A stretch of DNA of 64,000 bases, taken from assembly GCF_011065895.1 (NCBI RefSeq), contig NZ_JAALCR010000006.1:186001-250000 (forward strand), in the 5' to 3' direction. Below, one piece after another: positions 1 through 7,611 of the stretch; the first letter of the stretch is position 1, and each line of letters starts with the position of its first letter. Both the position numbers and the translations under genes were made by a program. The stretch is from Paludisphaera rhizosphaerae (GTDB lineage: Bacteria; Planctomycetota; Planctomycetia; Isosphaerales; Isosphaeraceae). Under the pieces are notes generated by a model that worked only from the letters and a program-made list of their open reading frames with translations, made no database searches and was not told the DNA's origin.

Positions 1-265
1 CGCAGCCGCAGTCGGACCGTTCCGATCGGTGGGGGCAGGAACGCATTGCACGGAGCAGCCGCAGCGACTCGGCCACGGGGCGTCGCGGCGCGGCGGGCTC
101 GGCGAGGGGGGGAGGTTCAAGAGCCGCCAGGTAGGAAGGCTCATAGTCCGGGCTCGTCGGGTCGACGAGCCGGCAGAGCCGCGGCGTGAGGGCCCCGGCG
201 CACCGGAGGCCCGGCGCGCGGGGGCAGCCGGCGCAGCGGCCGGCGGGGTCGCGGAATTCGATCAT
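1..265 (-). CDS. Unidentified Cys-cluster protein, cut by the left edge
   Basis: Only the first 88 residues are visible; the gene continues beyond base 1. The ATG at 265 is preceded four codons upstream by an in-frame TGA, which fixes the start. The N-terminus carries a cysteine cluster (Cys11, Cys14, Cys22, Cys31) and the visible end is again Cys-rich (CPH, DCGC), so metal binding is plausible. A Pro/Ala-rich linker lies between the two. I do not recognise a family. It lies downstream of the glycosyltransferase on the same strand, separated by a repeat-filled gap, so co-transcription is possible but unproven. Confidence 0.6.
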   Translation of the reverse strand, partial: MIEFRDPAGRCAGCPRAPGLRCAGALTPRLCRLVDPTSPDYEPSYLAALEPPPLAEPAAPRRPVAESLRLLRAMRSCPHRSERSDCGC

Positions 266-314
266 GTGTTCAGATCAAGCTAAAGCGCCAGCCGATTGGG
301 TTGCGCGAGGAGCG

Positions 315-477
315 GAGGAGGAATCGGGGACTGGCTCCGCAGCGCAGCGGAGGTGCCTGTCCCCGTTTCCTCCGGAGCGGCCCTGGGACGCCCGGAGAAT
401 GGGGACGGGCACCCGGCGCCAGGTCGGTTCGAGAGGCCAGATTCCAGGTGCCGGGAGCCAGTCCCCATTCTCCTCGG
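315..477. repeat. REP-like paired hairpins (GGGGACTGGCTCC / GGTGCCTGTCCCC type)
   Basis: The gap holds two nested inverted pairs. An outer pair has GGGGACTGGCTCC on one side and GGAGCCAGTCCCC on the other; an inner pair has GGTGCCTGTCCCC against GGGGACGGGCACC. The same GGGGAC...GTCCCC theme recurs at 32287-32339. This is typical of short dispersed palindromes; no protein is encoded here. Confidence 0.7.
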
Positions 478-509
478 CCGGGCGCGATCCAGGCGATCGT
501 CGCTCTCGT

Positions 510-1520
510 TCAATCGACGCGGCTGTCGGCGTCCGATTGGGGAGGGGTCTTGCGGTCGTCCTCGCGGACGATGTAGGTCGGTCGGCCCTTGGTTTCCAGG
601 AAGATCAGGCGGATGTATTCGCCGATGATCCCCAGGCAGAGGAGTTGGGCCGAGCCCATGAAGAGGACGATCACAGCGGTGCTGGCCCAGCCCTTGGGGG
701 CGGAGCGCTCGGGGGAGCCCAGGTGGATGAAGGCGTCGTAGAGGATCCAGGCCAGCAGACCGAGGGCGACGGCCACGGCCGAGAGGCCCAGGTAGGTCGC
801 CAGCCGGAGCGGCCGGCCGCTGAAGCTGACAAGGCCGTCGACGGCCAGGGCGACCAGCCGGCGGAATGAGTACTTGGACGAACCCGCGACCCGCGAGGGT
901 CGGTCGTATTCCAGGCCCGTTTGACGGAACCCGACGAACGACCGCAGGCCCCGGATGAAACGCATGCGTTCCGGAAGATGTGTTAGCACGTCGACGACGC
1001 GGCGGTCCATCAGGCAGAAGTCGCCGCTGTCCAGGGGGATCTCCAGGTCGCTGAGGGCGGCCATCAGGCGGTAGAAGGCGAAATAGCCCAGCCTGCGATG
1101 CCACGGCTCGTCGCGGCGGCGGCGAACGGCGTAGACCACGTCAAAGCCTTCTCGCCACTTCACAACAAGGTCGGGGATCAACTCTGGAGGGTCTTGCAGA
1201 TCTCCGTCCAGGACGATCACGGCGTCGCCGCGGGCCCGGTCGAGGCCGGCGGAGACGGCCGGCTGGTGGCCGAAGTTGCGGCTGAGGTGGACGGCGATGA
1301 CGTGCGAGTCGCGGGCGGCGAGTTCGTCGATCTGTTCTGGTGTTCGGTCGCGGGCGCCGTCGTCGACGAAGATGATCTCGTAGCTGAGCCCCGTCGAGGC
1401 GAGGGCGTCCGTCAGGCGGCGGTGCAGCTCGGCGACGCTCTCCTGCTCGTCGAACAGCGGCGCGACGGCGCTGAGCGTCGGCGGGTTGGTGCGGGGCGTC
1501 GAGTCGGTGCGGCCGGTCAT
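510..1520 (-). CDS. Family 2 glycosyltransferase with two C-terminal membrane segments
   Basis: A 336-residue protein of the polyprenyl-phosphate sugar transferase type (DPM1/ArnC/GtrB-like). The GT-A fold is shown by FVDDG at about 51-55 and the metal-binding DGD at about 105-107 inside DGDLQDPPEL. The cytoplasmic catalytic domain is followed by hydrophobic segments at about 241-265 and 283-306, then a short charged tail, as usual for the family. It probably moves a sugar from a nucleotide donor to undecaprenyl phosphate at the inner membrane; the sugar cannot be read from sequence. It lies just downstream of the phage-like block on the same strand, where a GtrB-type enzyme could serve phage receptor modification, but a host role is equally likely. 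Confidence 0.88.
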   Translation of the reverse strand: MTGRTDSTPRTNPPTLSAVAPLFDEQESVAELHRRLTDALASTGLSYEIIFVDDGARDRTPEQIDELAARDSHVIAVHLSRNFGHQPAVSAGLDRARGDAVIVLDGDLQDPPELIPDLVVKWREGFDVVYAVRRRRDEPWHRRLGYFAFYRLMAALSDLEIPLDSGDFCLMDRRVVDVLTHLPERMRFIRGLRSFVGFRQTGLEYDRPSRVAGSSKYSFRRLVALAVDGLVSFSGRPLRLATYLGLSAVAVALGLLAWILYDAFIHLGSPERSAPKGWASTAVIVLFMGSAQLLCLGIIGEYIRLIFLETKGRPTYIVREDDRKTPPQSDADSRVD

Positions 1521-1572
1521 GGGAAGCCAGGCTACAGGGCGCGCGGGGCGTCGGCAATCCCAATCGCGAGGC

Positions 1573-2295
1573 CTACTGCGTGATCGTCATGGTGGCGATC
1601 CCCTGCGCCGACAACGCCGGGCAGCCCGCCGAGGAGTAGACGCGAATGAACGGCGAGCACGACTGGCTGGTCAACGTCAGGCCGGTCCCCGGCGAGGTGC
1701 AGGCGACCCCCGTGCCGCCGGGGCAGACGCCGCCGACGTGGTACGTTGCGGAAAAGACCGGCGCACCGGATCCGCATTGAAGTTTGTACTCGACCTCGCC
1801 GATGCAGCCGGTGGTCCACGAGTCGACGCCGTTGAAGGTCATCGTCGCGGAGTACGTCCCTGTCGCGCCGTCGGAGAGCGTGAGCGTCAGGTCTTGCCGT
1901 GGGATGGTGCACGATCCGCAGGCGATGGTGGGCGTTCCGCCCGCCGTCATGGCGACCCAGCGGCCGGCGACGGCGAATGCGACCAGGAAGTCGCCCGCGT
2001 TGGGGGCCGTCGAGCCGATAACCACGACGGGGATCGTACGCGTCGCGTCGACGGCGACCGTCGCGGAGGCGCCTTCGGCCTCGGCCCCGGACAACTGGAT
2101 CGGGTTGACGAGAAAGACGCGGTCGGTCGCCGTGGGAAGGGCGCCGCCGTTGACCACCCGACCGACGAACCGCGGGGTCGCGGCCGTCGTTTGGGCGTCG
2201 AGGGCCGGCGTGCGAAGGCGTCCGGTCGTCGCGCCGGGGCCGCGAAGATCGTCCCAGCGGAGACGGAGGGGGCGGAAGCGGTCGTTCGGCATCAT
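1573..2295 (-). CDS. Cys-rich terminal phage tail protein candidate
   Basis: 240 residues, starting at the first of two consecutive ATG codons (2295). The open frame extends further upstream only as an Arg-rich shadow of the neighbouring gene, so that extension was discarded. Residues about 45-105 repeat a domain of the upstream 108-residue protein (pattern G-x-E-x-E-G-x-S-A, D-A-x-R-T, G-R-W). The C-terminal half is rich in paired cysteines and Ser/Thr/Gly, unusual for a cytoplasmic protein and suggestive of a disulfide-stabilised surface domain. It is the last gene of the tail-gene block, 16 bases after the previous one. A role at the tail tip or in receptor binding is inferred from position only. 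Confidence 0.65.
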   Translation of the reverse strand: MMPNDRFRPLRLRWDDLRGPGATTGRLRTPALDAQTTAATPRFVGRVVNGGALPTATDRVFLVNPIQLSGAEAEGASATVAVDATRTIPVVVIGSTAPNAGDFLVAFAVAGRWVAMTAGGTPTIACGSCTIPRQDLTLTLSDGATGTYSATMTFNGVDSWTTGCIGEVEYKLQCGSGAPVFSATYHVGGVCPGGTGVACTSPGTGLTLTSQSCSPFIRVYSSAGCPALSAQGIATMTITQ

Positions 2296-2311
2296 CCACC
2301 GTGGAAACAGG

Positions 2312-2638
2312 TCAGCCGTCGTACCGGAAGGTCCAGCGCCCGCCGCAGGAGTGGACGAGCAGCTTTGTTCCCACGGGCGGCGTCTTGGCGCCGAGATTGA
2401 ACGCGAAGACGGTCCGCGAGGCGTCCGCCGAGAAGCTCGCCGAGGAGCCCTCGACTTCGGGCCCGTCGACTCGCAGCGGCGAGCAGGCGAAGAACGCCGA
2501 GGCCGACGTGGGGTACGTCGCGACGGCCTTCGTCTGCACGAGCATCGCCGTTGAGCCGTCGTCGCCCGATGCCGCGAGCCGTCGGAACGCGGCCTCGGCC
2601 TCTTCCTGGCGATCGCGGAGGATTCGAGATTCGGACAT
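2312..2638 (-). CDS. Small phage protein sharing a duplicated domain with the next gene
   Basis: 108 residues with a short helical N-terminus and a beta-rich remainder. Its segment from about residue 45 to the end aligns by eye with the middle of the downstream 240-residue protein: both have P-x3-x-G-x-E-x-E-G-S/A-S-A, D-A-S/T-R-T and a GRW motif. No known family was recognised. It follows the tail hub gene on the same strand after 114 non-coding bases, so it is taken as part of the tail module. Exact function unknown. Confidence 0.6.
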   Translation of the reverse strand: MSESRILRDRQEEAEAAFRRLAASGDDGSTAMLVQTKAVATYPTSASAFFACSPLRVDGPEVEGSSASFSADASRTVFAFNLGAKTPPVGTKLLVHSCGGRWTFRYDG

Positions 2639-2752
2639 GATGTGTTATGAGTTCCTAATAACACTCAGGGAATCCAGGACAAGACCCCCCTTCTCCCACC
2701 AGGGGAGAAGGGACGAAGGCGACGGCTTACTGGGGGCTCGAGACGGCGGTGA

Positions 2753-4885
2753 TCACCCGCCCCGCTCGACGTCCGCGTCAGATATCTCAATCACGGTCGC
2801 CTGACCATCGCCGGAGAACTCCCAGGAAACGGCGGTGACGACGGGGTACGCGAGGGACTCGCCCTGGGCGTCGCCGACGTTTGTTTGCAGGCCGACGTTG
2901 CGGCCATTGATCCGGACGATGCGGTCGCCGACGCAATAGGCGGTCACCAGGCCGGGGATCGTCGCGGCTCCGACTGTCGGCGGGGTCTCGTGCGAGGCCC
3001 GTAGCTGCCGGGCCCAGGCGACGGCCCGGTCGGTGTCGTCGCGGACGGCGATTGGTTCCGAGCCCGAGTTGTACAGCGATCCCGCCGCCACGGTCTCCAT
3101 CGTGAAGTGATCGCGGGCGTCGACGCGGCGTCGGCGCTCAAAGCTCGTGGGCGAGGCCGGCCGGGAGTCGGTCTGGGCGGAGAGCATCAGGTCGTCCTCG
3201 ACGACCGTCGTCAACCGCAGCGTGAACCGGGTGTTCGGCGCTGAGGGATTCGCCTGGCTGGTGACGCCGCGAAGCGTCCGGCTGGGCTCTTGCGGGTTGC
3301 TCCCGGTGTAATCGCCGATCGCCCATGACTCCGGGTCCTCGGCCACGACGACGATCCCCAGGCGGTCCTCCAGCAGTTGCCAGCCGCCGGCGATCGGCTG
3401 CCAGTGGCCGCTGCCGTCCCAGACCCCCGGCGCGGGTCCTGTGTAGTCTCGCGAGAGCGCCAGTTGCGCCCGGAGCGGCCGGCCCTCGTCGTCGCGGGTG
3501 ATGAGCGAGGTCGAACCCGGCCGCAGCCGCTTGACGTAGGTGGGGTTGCCGTCGTCGTCTTCCGGGAAGATCTCGGAAAGGTCCAGCGCGCCGGTCGACC
3601 AGGTCGAGGCCGAGCCGTCCCAGTGACCATCCCCTGCTTCATCAGCGACGTAGAATCGATACTTGCGGCGATCTTCACCCGTCGCCGAGCCGAGGTTGGC
3701 CCGGAGGAATCGGACCCGCTGCGACGCCGACTCGTCGCCCGCCGCAGGGTGAAAGCCGGGGGCCAGCACGAACGACGCCTCGACGCGTCGCTGGGCCGTC
3801 TCAACCGTCACCGCATTGACGATCGACCGCGAATCGCGCTTGAGGTTCAAGCCGGCGAGGTTGCAACGCGCGGGGTTGAGGATGGAGCCACTCTTGGAGA
3901 GCAGCAGGTCGCGGGCCGGCCCGGCGGCGTCGGCGTCCTTGCGGTAGACGACCACCTCCGTTCGAGGCGAACCGTCGCCGGCGTCGCCCGTGACGAACCG
4001 CAGGCCGAAGCCGGCCAGATCGAGTTGAGAGGCCAGCGCTTCCGGCCAGGGGGCGTTCGTCGCGTCGTAGTCGCGGACGACCACGTCGGCGGCCGTTCCC
4101 GAGGACCCCAGCGGCGCGCCTCCCGGCGCGGGTCCTCGCGACTGGAGCAAGGCGTCCAGGCGGTCGAAGTCCGGGTTGAAGACGTAGCTCTGATCGTTGT
4201 GCACGCTCAGTACGTAGCGGACGAACTTGCCGAGCGTCCAGTACGATCGCGGGTCGGGGTCGCGGTCGATATCCGCGTCGATGAAGACGGGATATCGCTC
4301 GGCGGCCTGCGATTGCTCCAGGTCGTAGCCGTCGGGCGTGCAGTTGGGCTTGCCGTCGGGGTTGAACCGAGTGGGCAGGTCGACGGCGACGACGGCCCCG
4401 GCTAAGGGGTCGTCGGCGTTGCGCTGGAGTCGGCCGCCGATGGGCTGGTCCCAGCAACGGACGGCCACGCCCTGGGCGAGGAAGCCGACCCGCTGCGAGT
4501 GGGCCGAAAGGTCGACCTCCGGCGATGTGGCGAAGCCGTCGAACAGGACGCGTGAAGCTCCGTCGGGGGTGGTCGCCAGCACGACGAGGCGGTCGTCGTC
4601 GCGGACGACGTACGACCCGGCGGAGGCCAGCGGCCAGAGGCCGGCGAAGTCCGAGGGGGCCTTGACGATCGGGTCGGAATCGTCGAGGACGTAGCGGAAC
4701 CAGGCCGTCGGCGGCTGGGGGCCCTCGGCGTGGCGGATCCGCTCGCAAACCACGTTGGGGACGACGGCGTGCTGCGCGCCGGCCGCCGCCTGAGGGTTGT
4801 AGCGATAGACGCGGACCGTCGCCGCGGGGGCGGACGATGGGACGTCGTAAGGGTCGAAATCGAAGCTCCCGGGCATTCCGGCCAT
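2753..4885 (-). CDS. Phage tail hub / tail-tip protein candidate
   Basis: 710 residues, acidic and beta-rich, with many Asp/Pro/Tyr residues and no signal peptide or membrane segment. Size and position (after distal tail and fibre genes, near the end of the tail block) match the central hub or baseplate protein of siphovirus-like tails and the gp13-gp15 positions of gene-transfer agents. I see no peptidase motif in it. The final part (VGDRIVRINGRNVGLQ region) resembles beta-domains common in tail-tip proteins. The start at 4885 was kept; an alternative Met lies three codons in. Assignment rests on gene order, not on a diagnostic motif. Confidence 0.6.
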   Translation of the reverse strand: MAGMPGSFDFDPYDVPSSAPAATVRVYRYNPQAAAGAQHAVVPNVVCERIRHAEGPQPPTAWFRYVLDDSDPIVKAPSDFAGLWPLASAGSYVVRDDDRLVVLATTPDGASRVLFDGFATSPEVDLSAHSQRVGFLAQGVAVRCWDQPIGGRLQRNADDPLAGAVVAVDLPTRFNPDGKPNCTPDGYDLEQSQAAERYPVFIDADIDRDPDPRSYWTLGKFVRYVLSVHNDQSYVFNPDFDRLDALLQSRGPAPGGAPLGSSGTAADVVVRDYDATNAPWPEALASQLDLAGFGLRFVTGDAGDGSPRTEVVVYRKDADAAGPARDLLLSKSGSILNPARCNLAGLNLKRDSRSIVNAVTVETAQRRVEASFVLAPGFHPAAGDESASQRVRFLRANLGSATGEDRRKYRFYVADEAGDGHWDGSASTWSTGALDLSEIFPEDDDGNPTYVKRLRPGSTSLITRDDEGRPLRAQLALSRDYTGPAPGVWDGSGHWQPIAGGWQLLEDRLGIVVVAEDPESWAIGDYTGSNPQEPSRTLRGVTSQANPSAPNTRFTLRLTTVVEDDLMLSAQTDSRPASPTSFERRRRVDARDHFTMETVAAGSLYNSGSEPIAVRDDTDRAVAWARQLRASHETPPTVGAATIPGLVTAYCVGDRIVRINGRNVGLQTNVGDAQGESLAYPVVTAVSWEFSGDGQATVIEISDADVERGG

Positions 4886-4905
4886 CCTCCCCGACGGTCG
4901 ATCGA

Positions 4906-5697
4906 TCAGCCAAGCAGTCCCATCGCCCGCAGGTCGTTGATCAGGGCGTTGAGGAGTTGGGTGGTGTTCTCGGAAAAAACGCGCAGATTTTCATACGCCG
5001 ATCGCAGGCTGTTGAGGTCGGCGGCCTGCGCGTAGGGCGTCCCTGCCTGGCCGGTGGCGAGGCCCGTGTACGCGGTGGAGGCCGGCGCCGAGGTGTACGC
5101 GGCCAGGGTCCGCGTGTTTGCGGCGTAAGTCTGGGTGTACGTCCCGGGGCGGACGACGGGCGTGGCGTTCCAGAAGCCGAGCTTCTGCGTCGTCGCGGTG
5201 CCGATCTTCAGGCCGGTCGTCGTCCCGGCGGCGATCGTCGCGCCGTCGGCCATCGCTCCGCCGGCGGTGGGGAGGAACGGCCGGGCGTCGCTGCCGACCG
5301 TGCCGCAGACGACCCGGAGGTCGGTCACGGAGGTCACGGCTGACGCACCCGTGACGACGACCGCCAGCGGCACGTGGGAGGTCGCCGGCAGGCTGCTCGT
5401 CGAGGTCGTCAGCACGCCGGCGTCCGTCAGATAGACGTAGGTCGTCGTACTGGCGGCGAGAGCCAGCGTCGGGGCGCCGGCGAATGTGCCGACGGTCCCG
5501 TCGCGCCGCTGGTAGCGGCCGACGGCGGCCTGAACGTTGAGCGAGGCGCTGGGGACCTCGGTCGTCGCCACGCAGAGGCCGCCGACCGGCGCCAGGGCGT
5601 CGATGGCGTCGGCGTTGGCGTTGAGCGGGACGTTCCAGTCGCGGTCGGCCGGGCCCGGCTTGGCGAGCCGCGTTTGTTGCGTGTAGGTCGTCGCCAT
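4906..5697 (-). CDS. Phage tail fibre-like protein
   Basis: 263 residues with the composition of a trimeric fibre: Thr/Ala/Val-rich, few charges. The N-terminus (MATTYTQQTRLAKPGPADRD) is of the type seen in small tail-fibre or appendage proteins that begin with a tail-attachment segment naming a cluster of N/D residues (LNANADAIDAL). The C-terminus (about 220-263) is a helical segment suited to trimerisation. It sits 20 bases upstream of the hub gene in the transcription order and 21 after the FN3 protein. Host-recognition role is inferred. Confidence 0.65.
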   Translation of the reverse strand: MATTYTQQTRLAKPGPADRDWNVPLNANADAIDALAPVGGLCVATTEVPSASLNVQAAVGRYQRRDGTVGTFAGAPTLALAASTTTYVYLTDAGVLTTSTSSLPATSHVPLAVVVTGASAVTSVTDLRVVCGTVGSDARPFLPTAGGAMADGATIAAGTTTGLKIGTATTQKLGFWNATPVVRPGTYTQTYAANTRTLAAYTSAPASTAYTGLATGQAGTPYAQAADLNSLRSAYENLRVFSENTTQLLNALINDLRAMGLLG

Positions 5698-5718
5698 GTG
5701 CGGATGAAGTCCTGTATC

Positions 5719-6417
5719 TCAGGCGCTGGGGCTGGGGTTCCAGGTGAGCGTGACCTGGCGAGTGGCGGGGTCGTACAGGTATTGCAGTCGCGAGCCGTCG
5801 GCCGAGGCGGCGGGGGGACGCGGAGGCGCGGCGATCGTCGTCGTCGACGTCGTCGGCGTTCCGAGGTTTCCGGCCGCGTCGAACGAGGCGACCGCGAAGG
5901 TCCAGACGCCTCCTTCCAGGGCCGAACTCGTCCAAGAGTAGGACGATACGGCCCTTCCGAAGCCCCCCTGGCCGAACCCGCCGATTCCATAACCGTCGAT
6001 GGGTGTGCCGCCCGGGTAGGCGGGGATCTCGGCCAGGGAGGTCGTGTAATCGACGCCGGCGCCGGGGGCGGGCGGGCCGAAGACGCGGAAGCCCTGGACG
6101 TCGTCACCGCCGGTCGGGTCGAGGTACGAGCCGCCGAGCCAGGCGAGCGTCACGCGGTCGGCCGTCGCGCCGGGGAGCGAGGACGAGAAATCGAGGTCCC
6201 CCTCCCCTGCCCCGACGGCGCCGACGTCGACCCGAACCCGCGAGTCGGGCATCGTCAGCGAGACCCAGCGGGCCGTCCCGCTCCAGGCCAGCCGCCTGGC
6301 GACGTACACCTGGAACGTCGTCCCCGCCGGCGCAGTGGACGTCCAGGAAAGCTGCAGCGTCGAGCCGTCCCAGACCGGCGGGGCGACGTCGACGATCGTT
6401 GACTGATCGAAGGGCAT
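5719..6417 (-). CDS. Phage tail protein with fibronectin type III-like domains
   Basis: 232 residues. Two beta-sandwich regions can be seen: an N-terminal one with L-x-L-S-W-T followed by a VYVARRLAWSG strand, and a C-terminal one with ALEGGVWTFAVASFDAAGN, the usual FN3 'F-x-V-x-A-x-D-A-A-G-N' ending. A Gly-rich YGIGGFGQGGFGR loop lies between them. FN3 modules are common on phage tails, where they bind carbohydrate surfaces weakly. It lies between the distal-tail candidate and the fibre gene with 31 and 21 base gaps, so it belongs to the same transcript. Confidence 0.68.
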   Translation of the reverse strand: MPFDQSTIVDVAPPVWDGSTLQLSWTSTAPAGTTFQVYVARRLAWSGTARWVSLTMPDSRVRVDVGAVGAGEGDLDFSSSLPGATADRVTLAWLGGSYLDPTGGDDVQGFRVFGPPAPGAGVDYTTSLAEIPAYPGGTPIDGYGIGGFGQGGFGRAVSSYSWTSSALEGGVWTFAVASFDAAGNLGTPTTSTTTIAAPPRPPAASADGSRLQYLYDPATRQVTLTWNPSPSA

Positions 6418-6448
6418 TTGTCTTTGGCCTCGGTCGCGGCGAAAGCTG

Positions 6449-6826
6449 TCAGGTGAGCCCGTAAAACACGGCCCGATACGGCAGGGCCCAACCGCTGCCG
6501 CCGGCGGTGACGCCGCGGGCGTCGGCGACGAACTCGCCCTTGAAGACGACGTTCGACCAGGTCCGGCCGCGGTTGTCGACCAGCGTGCGGGCGACGCCGT
6601 CGGCGCAGGCGAGGAAGGTGTTCTCGGCTGCGTCTAGCTCGGCGAGGGACGCCGCGGTGAGCACGCCTCGGATCGAGAAGACCCGGCCGCGAGAGCCGCC
6701 GTCGAGGAACTGCGTCCCGCTCACGCCGAAGTACGAGGCCGTCTGCGCGGCCCTGGGTCGCGGGACGTGCTGGACCTGAACGGCCGACCCGAAAATATTG
6801 ACTCCGCCATACGTAACCATGTGCAC
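6449..6826 (-). CDS. Distal tail / tail-ring protein candidate
   Basis: 125 residues, compact and beta-rich, with the pattern of small ring-forming distal tail proteins: an early GVNIFGSAVQVQHVPRP strand-turn, a G-R-V-F-S-I-R-G strand, and a final YRAVFYGLT strand. Its place directly after the tape-measure candidate and before the fibre/hub genes is where Dit-like or gp12-like proteins sit in siphoviruses and gene-transfer agents. The MHMV start has a second ATG two codons downstream. The call is positional with modest sequence support. Confidence 0.55.
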   Translation of the reverse strand: MHMVTYGGVNIFGSAVQVQHVPRPRAAQTASYFGVSGTQFLDGGSRGRVFSIRGVLTAASLAELDAAENTFLACADGVARTLVDNRGRTWSNVVFKGEFVADARGVTAGGSGWALPYRAVFYGLT

Positions 6827-6837
6827 AAACCTCCGGG

Positions 6838-7581
6838 TCAGCCGTCGATCCGCCCACGGAACGCCCGGGGCCGCGCGCCGCCGGCGGACGACGTCGAGGC
6901 CGCCGCCGCGAGTCGCTCCGCCGCCTGTTCCAACCGCCCGGCGATCTGGGCGAGCCGATCCTCGATCGCGCCGAACACCTCACCCGAATCCCCGCCGAAC
7001 GACCCGCCCGCCGAGACGAGAGGCGACGGCGTGGCCGAGATCGTTCCCAAGGCCCTCGGCGGGGGGGCGTCGAACGCGCTCGCGGTGGACGTGGAGGCTG
7101 CCGGTGGGATGAGCGCCGTTGGCGCGAGGAGCGAATCGTCATTCAACGGCACCGAGGACGCCACGGCCGGCGAGGACTCATCGATCGTCGAGGCGGCGAG
7201 GAACCCGTCGAGCCGGGCGGCGTCGAATGAGGGGGGCTCGCTCGGCCTTGAGGCGGGTGAGGCCGAAGCCTCGGCCGCGTCGAGCGGCCTGGTTGCGACA
7301 GCCGCGGCCTGGACGACGTCGGGCGGTAAGGCCAACGGCAGGCCGGCGGCAACCACCGGCCGAGCTTCGCTGGGCGAGGAAGCCGACGCGGCGGGTGCCG
7401 CAACCGGGGCCGGGCTTGGCTCGGACCGCGACGGCGGGGCCGGCACCTCGTCGGCTTCGGGCGCCGGGGACGTCGCCGAGGGTTCGGCGAGGGCCGGCGG
7501 TGAGACGAGCACGTCGTCCAGCCCGGTCAGGCGCGGCGTCGTTGGCCTTTGCAAGGGGATCAGGAACGCTTCGAGGCCCAT
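6838..7581 (-). CDS. Low-complexity Ala/Pro/Ser-rich protein; short tape-measure candidate
   Basis: 247 residues. Residues about 25-190 are almost entirely Ala, Pro, Ser, Val and acidic residues with no predicted fold. Residues about 200-228 form a clear amphipathic helix (EVFGAIEDRLAQIAGRLEQAAERL) that could be a coiled coil. It lies immediately after the frameshifted tail-assembly chaperone, the position of the tape-measure protein in siphovirus-like clusters, and no other long helical protein is present. If it is the tape measure the tail would be short, similar in scale to gene-transfer agents whose tape measure is near 220 residues. The unusual composition makes this tentative. Confidence 0.45.
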   Translation of the reverse strand: MGLEAFLIPLQRPTTPRLTGLDDVLVSPPALAEPSATSPAPEADEVPAPPSRSEPSPAPVAAPAASASSPSEARPVVAAGLPLALPPDVVQAAAVATRPLDAAEASASPASRPSEPPSFDAARLDGFLAASTIDESSPAVASSVPLNDDSLLAPTALIPPAASTSTASAFDAPPPRALGTISATPSPLVSAGGSFGGDSGEVFGAIEDRLAQIAGRLEQAAERLAAAASTSSAGGARPRAFRGRIDG

Positions 7582-7611
7582 GAGGGTTCCTCATATAACG
7601 ATGATACGCGG

